The position numbers were made by a program, and so were the translations under genes. A stretch of DNA of 64,000 nucleotides from Marsupella aquatica (lineage: Eukaryota > Marchantiophyta), in the NCBI GenBank assembly GCA_973895155.1, contig OZ316899.1, positions 1,550,001-1,614,000 on the forward strand, in the 5' to 3' direction. Positions 44,670 through 56,392 of the stretch are shown here, in pieces. The stretch's first letter is position 1; every line of letters starts with the position of its first letter. Below the pieces are notes generated by a model, which searched no databases, was not told where the DNA came from, and saw only the letters and a program-made list of their open reading frames with translations.

Positions 44670-47600
44670 TGTGATGCCTAGCCAGGAATCACTAGGCCAG
44701 TTTAAATGATAAAATAAGGAGTAAACCCTGGAAACACATTAGTATAGTAGCAAAAATATGGAAAATATAAACAATTAAGGGTGGCTATGGAATCCAAGCC
44801 GAGGTCGGAAGTAAAAATGCCAGGGGAGGGAACACGATTAGGGTTAGGGCGCGCTAAGTGTCGGTGGCTATAGGTAACTAACAGGAAGGAAGACCAGTCA
44901 GGGAGGGGTAAGGATCGATCGCAAGGAATGGCGGCTCATTTGCAAGCACAAACTAAGCAAACAACTACGGGAGGCCAACTATTGTCCGTTGCTTAGTCAA
45001 GCACTCGGGGTGGAAGCAAATATCGACAATCAACTCAAGAAGGGTATGAGCAACGTCAATCAAGTTGTTCAATTTTGGGGATGTCTGTTAGAACGGGCAA
45101 CTGAGTACATTGGGACCTACAAGGACAAAGAATCGGAGAGAGCCGCTCGAGAATGGCAGGAGCTCGCTCGACTGTGTGAGTTGCAGAAGTCTGCCTTCTT
45201 AGGAGGAGAACTCATTACGGCTGAATTCTTGTGGATGACTACTGGCGACAAACTCGATGATCTTTTGTTTTGTGAGAACAGAACAGTCGGCATCCAGGAG
45301 GCCATCAACCGCTGCAACGACATACACTGGGAGTTGAAGGGTAGCACGGAGGGGTGGACGAAGGCAACCATGCTAGGAGAAACATCCACGGCAGCCGCTA
45401 TGAAGAGGAAAGGGAACATCAATGAAGAGACCACCCCTGTGAAGAGAACAAGGTCGGCGGCACCAAGGAAGCCAGCCGAGCAAGGGAGTTGGAGGCAGGA
45501 AGAAGCCAAAGAAGAGGAGGTCGACCCCATCAATGTCGTTCCAACAAGGGATGACACCTAGAAAGGTTGGGCGGCGACCCTCCCCAAGGGAGTGCAATTA
45601 CACTTTGCACACAAAGAGGATGCATGCTTTACGGCTATGCAGACTCGGAAGTACCAGGGCTTCATGGCCGGATCCGGCTTGGAAGCCTTCGTAAAGTTAC
45701 CATGGCTAAAGCCGGAGGTGTCGGATTCAGACTTATTAGAATTCGTGGGATCTTGGGAGCCCGAGACCAATTCCACAAGGGTGTATGGGAAAGAATTCTA
45801 TCTCACTCCCCGAGTGATTGCCAAAGTGTTTGGCTTGCCGACTGGCAATAAGACCAAAGTAGATACCCGAAAGACCTTGCCAGACAAGTAGTTCCGATCG
45901 TTCCCAGGGCCATCAACAAAGAATGGCTTCTTTCAGAACACCTGCACCAACCTGCACATAGGAGAGATAATTGATTTCTTGCGGGTAACCATGCACTGCA
46001 ACTTGCCGAGGCCAGAGATTGGCAAGGCACAAGTTTACCTGGCGGAGAGGCCAGACCCCAGCCGGGACTACAACGGATACCTCCTCACCCAATTGAAGAA
46101 AATCTTGAAGGAGGAACAGTAGGTGATTGGCAAGGGAAGCATGTCCCGGCTTGGCTATCATATGCCGTTGTTGTGCTGGTATGCCCGAAGTCAGATATTT
46201 GCCCCTGTACTTCCCCTTCAAGCAAGAGCACCAAAGGAGGTTCCGGAACAGAGGCCGACAATAGAGAAACCGACCCAACCCAATACTCCTATAATCAAGC
46301 AGGTGTTTAGGCCGAGGAAGGAGGACTTGCCAATGCAGCAACTAGGCATGCAAAATCTGCTGAAATTGCTGGAGAAGGAAAGGAGAATGGCAACGGCAAC
46401 GGGACCGGTACAGAATACTGCTCCCAAAGTTGGCCTAAGCCAACTTACCAGGGAAAACCCCTTCATTGGGGTCAAGGAGAGGAGGCCGGAACATGAGCCG
46501 GGAGTCCGAATGTATGTAGGAGCCTCAAGTCCTGAAGCCAAGGAAAAGCAGCCCGAAGCTCCTGGTCGCGACAGGGAGAAGAAGAGATCAACGTGGAAAC
46601 CGGAGGAACCAGGACCCGTGATCTGTGAGGCCGTGTTCACGGAAAAACCAGGAGAGCAGCGGGGGGAGCCGGTAGTCCAAGTCGCAGAGGAGGCGGTAGA
46701 AGGCTACAAACATGATGACTCCGGCTACGGGTCGGACCATCATGTTCCAGGAGTAAGGACCTGTGGCAGGTTCATCCCCACTCTTCCAAGAGTAGTTCGA
46801 GGGGACCCCACCTAGCAGAGCAGCCCCAAGTCTCCCCCACCAGATGTTGCTCCCCCAAGCTTTGACGGCATAAAACAGATGGCACAAGAGTTTCAGGAGC
46901 AACTCAGGGAGGAAGAGAAGGCAGCCCTGGCTAGGGAGAAAGATTTACCAGGGGGAGAATGGCCAGAGCACATCAGGCGGCTTGCAAAAAATGAAGCAAC
47001 CCTCCAGCCACGATAGAAGAAATCCGCAAGGCGGCTTGGGAACAAAGACCGCAATGGTTGATGCCGATGACTACTACTCACTCCGCCTATGCTAAAGAAA
47101 GAGCCATGGAGTACGGGGAGATGTGCGGGGAACTTGTGCTCAACATCTTTGGGGAGGAGTTGGAGTAGGGACCCTTTTTCCAGAGGGAGATGTTGGAGAA
47201 GCGCCGATTAGAAGAAGCGGTGGCTTTGGAGAGAAGCAAGAAGGACGAGGTCATCCGTCGGCTTAGGGCAAGGGAAGTCGAGGTAGAAGACCTGAAGGCG
47301 GCCAAGAAAGCCCAAGATGAGCTGCGGATTAAGCGGCATGAGCTAAACATCATGCAGGGGCAATTGGATACCACGCAGTCTGATAATCAGATTATCAAGG
47401 ACAAATTGACTCGGACCCAAGGAGAGTTGGCCGATGCGATCAAGGAGAAGGAGAAGTGGAAGCGAGAGCTGAGAGACGTAGAGGAGGCCCACATAGCAGC
47501 CAACAACCGGGCCATGGCGGAGACCCAGAGAAGGAAGAGGGTGTTGAAGGGGGAGCTCAAGGATATCCGCGGAGCCCTTGAGCAGAAGGAGCCGAGTTAG

Positions 47601-49310
47601 GAAAATCCTATCAGGCAATCATTGTGCTACGATAGGAGCTTGCATCCCTGACGGCCAGCTTCAAGGCCGACCTCCGTGAGAAAGACAACCAGCTCGACCA
47701 GACTATGCCAAGATGAATAAAATGGAGTCTGAGGTCATAACGGAGCTTGACAAGGAGCTAAGAGCAACCCAGGAAGAGAGGGCTACCTTAGAAAAGAAGC
47801 TAGAGGAAGCCCAGAGAGAGTTGGAGGAAGCCCAGAAGGAGCGGGAGGAGGCGCGCAAGGACCTGGATGAATTGCAGGAGGAGTTGGAGGAAAGCACGCG
47901 GAAGATGGAGAACTTACAGTGGCAAGCCGACAACCAAACGGAGCGGCTGAAGAAATAGGTGCTTGGCTTCCTCAAGTCCAACTCCAATAGGGGCAACCAA
48001 GTTGCCAAGAGTAGTACTGGCCGAAGGACAAGCCAAGACACTCGCACCGGTGCCGGAGGTAAGTGGCAAGGGGAAGGGACCAGCTGCCAAAACAAGGAAG
48101 AAGAAAAAGCAAAAACCTTTTGGGTCAGGGAGTAACACGGCTTCTCAAGCCATCGTGACCAAGGAGGTAAACCCAGCACCAACCTCAGGCAGGGTCACGG
48201 CAGAGGATCCAACTGTCCTACAAGGCGGGGATGGCAAGGGCAAAGCCAAAATGCTCAGTGATGAGGCCGGTGTACCAAATCCACCACTAGAACAGGTCGG
48301 GGAAGCCGTAACCATATCGGAGGCCGTGGCCAACGCTGAGGCCGAAGCCAAGGGTGGATCCAGTCAGGCCGATGGAGGTTGACTTGGTCTGGAGCAGGTA
48401 ATCTGTCAGAGGATGGACCTACGGTAGTGGCTGCAGAGGAAGTGTTGGGGGCGTCCATTGAGGATCAGCCACCACTACCATGACGGTGGTGGAGGGCCAC
48501 TCCTTTTAAGGAGGGCGGACGTGGAGGGAGGAGGCGTGAGTGGGCAGGGCGGGCTCTGATCTCCAAGTTTAGAATTAGGATCAGGATCGGGAGGCGATCC
48601 TGACACTTAGTTTAGTGGGATTGCGGATCCACTGGTAAGAGCAACACTTGTGCTCCTGCCTCGCTGTACATAGGTAGATTACGGACAGGTTAGATTAGGC
48701 TTACGCTGCAAGGAATTGGGCGGATCCACTGCCAAGATAAGTACTTGGGCAGCGGGGGGGTTCAGGGCCTTCTTCCTTAGCAAGTTTTTAGTGCACCAGC
48801 AGGGCTGGGATCAAGTAGTTAAAGAAGCTCTCGGTTAGTTATGCTGTGACCCGTGTGTATATTCATGTTTCCTCATACCTAAGAGATGAATAGAGTTGGT
48901 CTCACGGCTTAGTTCACAGATCTTGTGTATGAGAAGTATTGTTTGTATGGCAAGTGCATGGTATAACTCAGTCAGAAGGAGTAAGCAAGGTAGTAAGAGT
49001 TGGATGTGCCGAGCTGAGAGAGGTCTTAGCGACTTACCCAAGCCAGTTGGGGATCATTCCGGCGGCGGAATCCAAACATACCTAAAGGGAGACCAGGAGA
49101 GGAGGACAATGGAAGGCATAGAAGAGGCCGGCTACACATCTCATGACCCGATGAAGAATCTGTCCAATATATGTGTGTAAAATGTTAGTCAAAGTTAGCA
49201 GCGTCCCATGCCGCTAAGCCGCAAAACCGGCCTCACCAAGAGCAAAACCTGCGGGAATCAGCTTGTGCAGGGGGGTTTCTTGGGTTCAGGGAGCCATGGG
49301 ACGCACCACA
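44670..49310 (+). mobile_element. Family-A solo LTR (copy 1), 4,641 bp
   Basis: TGTGATGCCTAGCC...GCACCACA flanked by GGTCT (44,665-44,669 and 49,311-49,315). Removal rejoins gypsy RT codons exactly (EEDRDKT to TFTTDWG). Its last 1.1 kb matches 1-1,189. It contains one decayed ORF in the sense direction and no gag-pol. The part 48,490-49,310 has no gene and carries a TATA-like string (48,734-48,755) and the GC-rich near-palindrome (49,057-49,085). Confidence 0.94.
45046..48382 (+). pseudogene. LTR-encoded family-A protein, copy 1, decayed
   Basis: Starts at MSNVNQVVQFWGCLLE, matching MNTVNQAGKFWGCLLE in copy 2. In-frame TAG codons at 45,559, 45,889 and 46,120 replace codons that are open in copy 2; the last two align with Gln. 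Frameshifts occur after 46,815 and around 47,600. Blocks kept are MKRKGN...PVKRTRS, SDLLEFVGSWEPETNSTRVYGK, FQNTCTNLHIGEIIDFLRVT and RLGYHMPLLCWYARSQ, followed by a coiled coil (47,190-47,940). Confidence 0.8.
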
Positions 49311-49411
49311 GGTCTTGTCACGGTCTTCCTCCTTGACTGAAATTTGATTGTATCTAGAGTAACTGTCAAGGAAGCTGAAAAGGTCATGTCATGCAACTGT
49401 ATCTAAAACAA

Positions 49412-52400
49412 TGTGATGCCTTGCCAGGATCACGAAGTAATAACTAAGCCTAAAAAAAATGGCTAAATAAGGATAGATAGAGAGTATAAGGTAACAATAA
49501 AGACCGATGCCAATTTCTACGTGTAGATGATAAAGGAAAGGATCCAATGGTTGAGATCCAGCGGATTGGAGTTATGACCTAATCCATGCTTGATCACAAG
49601 GACCCCTAAGTGGCAGCTTTGGAGTAAGGTGACCAATACTCTGCCATTTTGCATTCTCGTGTACACGGTTTCAACATTGAGGAGCAACTGTCAGTCGAGT
49701 GCTAAGGTGGATTGGGAGATTGCGCAAGTTCTTGGCATTCGGTGGAATGAACACGGTGAATCAGGCAGGGAAGTTTTGGGGCTGTTTGCTTGAAGAAGCA
49801 AGGCAGCTGATACCTACGTATGAAGACGTTGAGTCGGAGCGCGCAGCCAGAGAATGAGCGGAGCTTGCGCAATTGTGGGGAATTCACAAAACGGCATTCG
49901 TAGATACGGAGGAGGTGTTGGAAAAGTTCTCGTGGACACCCACCAATGCAGAGCTTGACGAATTGCTGATCCGGGAGAATAAGGTCATGGGGATTAGGGA
50001 GGCAATCAAGAACGCAGGGCAGCCACTTTGGGAATTGAAGGGTCACACTGCGAAGTGGACGAAGGAAGCCATTCTTGGGGAGTATTCAGGCACTGAAGAG
50101 ATGAAGCGCAAGGGAGGTTTGGCATCCGCCACTCCAGCAAAGCGAACTAGGTCGGAGAAACCAATCAAGATGGAATCCGGGCCAGTTAGAGATCCGGCTG
50201 TAGAGGATAAAACCATGACAGGGTGGGCAAACAGGTTACCTGCCGATTTACAATTACAGTTCGCAAGAGATGAGGATGAGGTCTTTAGTGCCGTTCAGGA
50301 TAATAAATATGCAGGATATATGAATGACACTAGGTTGGAGGGCTTTGTCAGGTTGTCCTGGAGGATGGTAGACATACCAGATGAGGATCTGTTGGACTTT
50401 GTGGGATGCTGGGAGGCTTCTTCCAACACGACGCTGCTATATGGAAAGGTGTTCGAACTAACACCTGCGCTTATCGAAGCCGTCTTTGCTTTACCAACAG
50501 GAAGGAAGACTAAGGTGGAGCAGAGGAAGACGTTGTCGGATGACCAGTTCAGGTCATTTCCAGGGCCTTCCACTAAGAATGGGTTTTTCAGGAATCAATG
50601 TACCAACCCGCATATAGGGCAGCTGATTGATTTCCTGAGAGTCACGTTGCATTCTACCTTGCCGAGAGCAGAAATCGGCAAAGCCCAGGTATTTTTGGTG
50701 GAGAATATCGATGCAAGCCAAGACTACAACGGCTATCTCTTAATGCAGTTGAAGAAAGCATTAAATGAAGAGAAGCAGAGCATTGGGGAGGGAGCGGTAT
50801 CCAGACTAGGGTACCATCTGCAATTACTTTGCCAATATGCAAGAAGCCAGTCTTTTGCACTAGTGTTGCCTATACAGGAGCGGATGCCGATCACTACACC
50901 ACTTGAGGAGGTGGGGGAGGACGAGGAGCCTCTAAGCAAACGACGCCACGGGAGGAGGTCGGCAACACGAGAACGGGAGCATTCCCCTATCAAGGAGCCA
51001 AAGGTAGTAACATATGATGTAGTGATAAATCCGTTGCACCGGCCTAATCGTAATAATCCATATGCAGGCATCCAATTGGTCGAAAGGAAGATGACTACCA
51101 AAGAGAGAAAGAAATTTGACGAGCGAATGGATTCAGAGACAAATGAGGAGGTAAGCCAAAGCCAGGAGAGGCCGGTATTAAGAGCTTCTAACAGAGCCCA
51201 AGTGGAGGGACCTGTGGAGGAAAGTCAACCAGCAGCAGCCCAACAATATTCGGAGGAAGAGATTGGGGGCTTTGGAGGAGAGGCCAGCATGCTAGGTAGT
51301 CAGGTTAATGTGGATGATTACGACGACGACTATGTCAATCACGGGGAGAGGCCGGTACCAGGAGTTAGAACGATGGGAAGATTTTGTAGAAGACTTCCCG
51401 CAGTCTTCTATGGCAAGCCGGAGGACCAGAAAACACCAGAATCTCCTCCACCAGATGTGACACCATTGGAATTTGACAAGATGAAGGAAGTTGAAGCCAG
51501 GCTACAAGAGAGGATTAAGGAGTGGGGGGCCCGGAATGCAGAACAGGAATGCCAGCTACTAGGAGGAGAGTGGCCGGAAGAAATAAGACGGCTTAGTGAG
51601 AGGCAGGCCGAACCTCTCACTGACTTCGATCAATTACGGGCAGAGGCTTGGGAGAGACGACCTCGATGGCAGATGCCAGTATCACCTGGGAGGTCAAACT
51701 ACGCAAGAAATTGGGCTAAGGAGTATGGAGACATGTGTGGACTCTTAGCCTTAGAAATCTTTGGTAATGAGTTGGAATCCGGGCCATTTCTTAGAAAAGA
51801 AGTGGCTGATCAAACAAGACTGGAGGAGGCAATGATGTTGGAGCGGTTAAAGAAAGAGGAGGTAATCGCTCGGCTTCGCTCCATGGAAGCCAAAGTTGCT
51901 AAGACGAAGTCTGGTCATCCAACTCAACAGGATCTCTTGGCTAAGCAGCAGGAATTGGAGGTGGCAAACAACCAATTGGATAACTACCAATTGGATAACC
52001 AGCAGATCAAGGAAAAATTGACAAAGGTAGAGCTGGAGTTAGCCGATTCAAAAGCAGAAGTACAGGGTCTAAATCGCCAGGTCGAGAGGCGCAGAAAGAT
52101 GGCTAAGGATCAGGCCACCCAGAGCAAGAAGACCTTGGCAGAAGCCCAAAGGAAGTATGACAAGTTACTCAACCGGTTGGAGGCCATGCGTGAGAAGCAT
52201 GATGACGCCATGTGCACAGCGGCCAATGATCACCTAAACCGGGTTCAACAGATACGCAAGGAGCTTCAGGAGGAGCTAACCAGGACAAAGCAGGCATGGA
52301 CGGACGAGGTCACAAAACTGGAAGGCATCAACGACTCCTTGAAAGCAGCCGTAGATAAGCAAGAGTTGGAGATCGTGCAGATCTTAAATGAGGAGCTGAA

Positions 52401-54009
52401 GATGGCCAGGTCCAAGATACAACGGCTTAACGATGAAGTTGAAGACGTATCTCAGGAATTGGAGGAGGCCAGGGATAAGATGCTCGGGTTGCAGAAGTGT
52501 GCCGACAATCAAACGGAGAAATTGAAGAAGTATGCCGAAGCGAGATATGGGTCACCAACTGAAAGGCTTCCCATCAGTAGTATGGTAGGCGGAAATACAG
52601 TGAAGCTGAAGCCGAAGCCAAGCTCACTGTTGTCAAGCGTGACTGGGGGCAAAGCCATGCAGTTGGTAGCAGATTTGGCAAAGACGTTCATGGGGCGAGG
52701 CGATAATAAAGTTAAGCCCCTTAAAGTCACTCCGGAGGAAATCGAGAGCATGGCCGCTCACATTTGTGGTACTGTGGCCCTGAAGGCAGCTGTGGTAGAG
52801 GTAAGTACTGCGGATCAACTTGGAGTTGCGGTAACAAGTTCAGACAATGGTACTGCTTCTATGTACGCCCAAAACGTGAAGCCATGGGTTATCGAGACCG
52901 AGCGCATCGGGGAGCAGGCTTGGATTGAGGAAGTTAAGGCAAAAGCTCTCCAAGTCGTTTCCCAGGAGGATGCCGATGCAGCAGCCAATGCCGGGGCCGA
53001 CAAACCAGAACCCAAAGTCGAGGAAGCCGAAGGGGTCAAGCCGGAGCCAATGGCAGGAGAAGGTGCAGTCGGAAAATTTGGACTTACCACCAGTCATCTG
53101 ACAATTAAGGAGGGCCAGTCATTGGTTGGAAGGAGGACGTGGCGGCAGGAGAAGGGCTTGGGCCAGAAGGGCGCGGCCGTTGTAGGATGGGACAGGGCAA
53201 GTAGCGCCCTGTCGGCTTAGGTAGTATTAGATGCTCGGTTCACATAGGGTTCCGGGCTAGTCAAGTTTTTTAGGTGATAGTTTTTTAGTAGGATTATCGC
53301 GGTGGAAGGCCGTGAGTTGTGGTTAGGATTTCCGCCTTTTCCCCTGAACGCGCTACAAGGATAAAAACCTGGGCAGCGTGGCCTGGGGGGATTTTTCTTA
53401 GTCAAGGCTTTAGTGTAAATCTGTATTGTTGTGAGCACAGGAAGCTCTCGACTAAATCTAGACCGCAGGGTATCAGTAAACCACCAGTTCCCTTGGATTT
53501 CTGAGCAATTGTTTGAATTGAGTTGGCCTCGTTGCATAGTTTGCAGATTCTTGCCATCCAAGAAGTTGAGTGTTATGATATTTGTTGCTTGATCGATTTA
53601 AGTCAGATAGGGTGAACTGTTGAGCAAAATACAATCGCATTGTCTTGATTGGAGACTGCCCAATCAAACTCTGAGAGAAAAGTGAGGATTGAGAGTGTTT
53701 AGTCGGTGAAGTGTGGGTTGAGTCAGTCTGAAAAAGACCTTCAGCCGGCTTAAGAAATTAAACTGTAGGGGTACATTCTGGGGGCGGAATTCAAATATAC
53801 CTGAAGAAGTTAAAGAGGAATTAGGTGTCTCAGTTGTGCACAATTCACAAGCCCAGTGAAAGAATCGGTCCGGTAAGTGTGGATCGAAGGAGAGGATTGC
53901 GTTTCCAAATCGAATAGCTGCCAAAGGGCAAGAGGACGGACATAAACGAGTGGTTTATGATCGACTGAGGGTAGTTCTTGGGGTTAGAGGTCTTGGAAAA
54001 CGCGCCACA
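49412..54009 (+). mobile_element. Family-A solo LTR (copy 2), 4,598 bp
   Basis: TGTGATGCCTTGCC...CGCGCCACA flanked by AACAA (49,407-49,411 and 54,010-54,014). Removal rejoins the gypsy RT reading PLPFIDIV to LDTVA. It has the same orientation as copy 1 and is inserted only 96 bases away in the same RT gene. It contains a nearly intact ORF of over 1,100 codons. The part 53,221-54,009 has no gene. Confidence 0.94.
49747..53220 (+). CDS. LTR-encoded family-A protein, nearly intact (about 1,157 codons)
   Basis: Starts at ATG 49,747 (MNTVNQAGKFWGC). A single TGA at 49,855-49,857 sits where copy 1 has Trp. From 49,873 the frame is open for 1,115 codons. Residues about 120-138 are basic (MKRKGG...PAKRTRSEK), a possible nuclear signal. 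Residues about 180-360 form a helical domain (FELTPALIEAVFALPTG, GQLIDFLRVTLH, SRLGYHLQLLCQYA). An acidic disordered stretch follows, then a long coiled coil (about 690-930, with LDNYQLDNQQIKEKL) and an Ala/Glu-rich tail. There is no RT, protease or integrase motif. Keeping such a long frame in a solo LTR is unusual. Function unknown; binding DNA or other proteins is a guess. Confidence 0.8.
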
Positions 54010-54615
54010 AACAATGTCAATAAAAGGTAAGGGGTAATGGTCCTTCCTGGTGGCCATATTCAACTTTCAAAAATCTTGACAAACTCGGATTTTAACTTTT
54101 CCGTTCGGCCCTAGTTTCTTGGGTACAATGACTATGGGAGAAACCCACTCATTGCTTAGGACTAGAAAAATGAATCCAACTTGGGTTAGCTTATCAATCT
54201 CATCCTTCACCATTATGGAGTATTTTGGATTAAGGCGATATTGCCTTTGCCTAATTGGAACTGCTCCTTCAACCAAGTCTATCCAGTGTTGTCCCAGATA
54301 AGAGGGTATGCCTTTGATATCAGTATGGCTCCATGCAAAGACATCCCTATACTGCTTCAGCAATTCCACATACTTAGTTCTCAAGTCACCCTGAATATGA
54401 TTGCTGATATTCAAGAATTTTCCAAGTTCAATCTCCACCTTTTGGCAAGCTCTTGGGTCTACTATCCCTTCATTAAAACCCATAGGTTCAATAGTCAATC
54501 CTTTTGCTTCTCCTGGTAAGAACTCCGCATTGACACCTTCTTGGTCACTCTTGACTTCCTCCCCATCCAAGGTCCTAGATTTGACTCCAGTACTTAGGTA
54601 GGAAGGGTTCTGGCG

Positions 54616-55404
54616 TCATCCAGACTGTAAGCCTGCTTCAAAGTCCTTTTCCGGATCAGAGTATAAAATTGGAGCTTTTCGATTCAAGTGTGATTGATCC
54701 GGATTTGTTGATGTTTCTTGATCCCTACCAAGTTCCAGAATTTCAGTTACGACAGTTATTTCCGGAATTTCTTCCATCTCCACGGGAGCATCAAATTCAA
54801 AAATATCGAGAAATTGCACGTCATCTTCTTTCTGTTGCTTGGTCTTGTTTTTGACTGAATCAGAGTCTGTCGATGTGACCATGGAATTTGAAGCATAGCC
54901 TTTGTCCATCTCTGTCTCTCCTTGGTGAGGATCTACGTCCCAGCTTACAGTCACTTGAGGGGTACCAAAAGTTAATTCTTTCATAGTCCAATTAACTTTC
55001 ACCCCGGCACCATACAGCCAGGGCCGTCCTAATAGGATTGGAAAATTGGAAGGAGAGGAGGGTCAAATAATTACATACACCAAAGGAAATGTAATGCCTC
55101 CAATTATTGTATCCACATTCTGCAAAATTCCAACTGGAGCAACCCGAGTTTGGTCTGCCATTCTCAGGAACTGATCAGGGGGCTCAAATTTTTCAAATCC
55201 CAAACTGTATGCAATAGATTATGTCATGAGGTTGACACCTGATCCTCCATCAACAGGAACTCCCGGAATGGAACACCCAGCAATTTGAATGGTCAATATA
55301 GGTTGTCCTCTATCCGAAGCCTCAAGGTGGAAGCAATTATGCACATCTATAGTTGGCAATTTGGCTTTTCTCCTTCTTTTGCCACCTACTAATCTGATCT
55401 CCCT
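54616..55404 (-). pseudogene. Family-C aspartic protease region
   Basis: On the minus strand PGVPVDGGSGVNLMT is the retropepsin motif in the DGGS form of many plant gypsy elements. It is followed by a stop, then MADQTRVAPVGILQNV and a stop before FPILLGRPWLYGAGVKVNW. An acidic linker toward RT follows (55,002-54,616). Stops at several points make it inactive. Confidence 0.7.
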
Positions 55405-56359
55405 TCAAAATTGAGGGTTAATTCTAATCAATTGTCCTATTGTGATGTTAGCTTTGACATTGTCAATGTCTGCCACAATGTCATACGGTTGCGATTTCTC
55501 CAATTTCAATTTCCCTTCCTCAATTGAAGGCACCACTGGGGTAATTGCCTTCTTGATTTCAGGTTTCACTTGTAATTCGGGAGCCAAAATCTCTTTGACT
55601 TTTGCAAAGATGTCCGGTAAGAAGTATTTAAGATTGTTACAATCATATGCTCCATCGTTCTTGTGGTCCACCCCTTCTCTTTCAGTTGCTACAGGTTGCT
55701 TGGCCTTCTTCAATTCCTTCTCAAGGGGCTTAGCCAACTTTTTATCCTTAGATGGAGTAATTGCAAACAAGTTCAGTACTCTGTCTCTCTCTAACTCTTT
55801 TGTTGGGTTGGCCAAGTTCCTCTTCCTTGACTAAGTGAGGTACCTCAATGTCAAACACCAGGCCTTGTGGTCCTCCATTATTCATATCCGGAATTCTGGT
55901 GGCAGCAGTTTTAATTTTCGGATTCAGATCTAGATCTGCACTTGGAAATAGTTTTCCCTGTTCTTTCTCCTTTTTCTTCACTATGGCAACTTGGGGTGTA
56001 GAATCCTTCTTTGGGTTCTGATAAGTTGGAGAGGTGATTTCCACAATTCGGACATAGTCCACCTGTCCTTCTGGTAGTCGCATTTCCTCCTCATAACACA
56101 CAAGCCAAACATTAGATTCAGGTTTTTGGGTATCTTTGACTGGCTCTTGTACATACCTTACCAACATTTTTGGCTTTGGTGGCGCAAGACATTCCATCGG
56201 TAAATGACCTTCCTTACCGCAGTTTCCACACAGAGGGGTAATTCCTTCAGGTCTCTTTGGCCATGAACATTGTGGTAAAAAATGGGCTTGATCCCCACAA
56301 TTCCAACATACGCCTCTTGGCAAGGTTCCTCTTGGTGGGTATCCTCCTGGTGGTGCCAT
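55405..56359 (-). pseudogene. gag: Family-C gag C-terminal part with zinc knuckles
   Basis: Two CCHC knuckles, CWNCGDQAHFLPQC and CGNCGKEGHLPMEC, open this segment (56,359-55,748). A Lys/Glu-rich linker follows, then a frame change near 55,750-55,815 into a region that leads to the protease. It is separated from the upstream gag frame by about 35 bases and a stop (near 56,393). Confidence 0.7.
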
Positions 56360-56392
56360 AGGTGGCTTATAGACAGGCCTATTAGGTCCCCC

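Larger units (their letters stand above)
42147..54570 (-). pseudogene. pol: Family-C pol: RT, RNase H, integrase, in pieces
   Basis: RT begins in 54,570-54,067 (YRLNPKYSIMVKDEIDKL, WVSPIVIVPKKLG). A frameshift leads to DHYPLPFIDIV, cut by a solo LTR. LDTVA, stop, HDLFSFLDSYSRYNQISVKEEDRDKT is read from the 96-bp islet 49,316-49,411 and is then cut by the next solo LTR. It resumes with TFTTDWGTYAFSVMPFGLCN and FIDDF. RNase H (YIDASAFCVGAVLSQ) is split by the MITE. Integrase follows with KWSIDFVGP, stops, and a C-terminal part (42,689-42,147, LHNRWLGPYKV). It is inactive, with many stops. Confidence 0.88.

Noticed and set aside
49855-49857. Programmed stop readthrough or a variant genetic code in the LTR ORFs
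   Set aside because: Stops fall at different places in different copies and are explained by decay. TGA and TAG end intact frames elsewhere.
44670-54009. Reading the two family-A LTRs as the LTR pair of one element
   Set aside because: Each has its own 5-bp duplication, and the 96 bases between them are host gypsy RT, not a primer-binding site and gag-pol.
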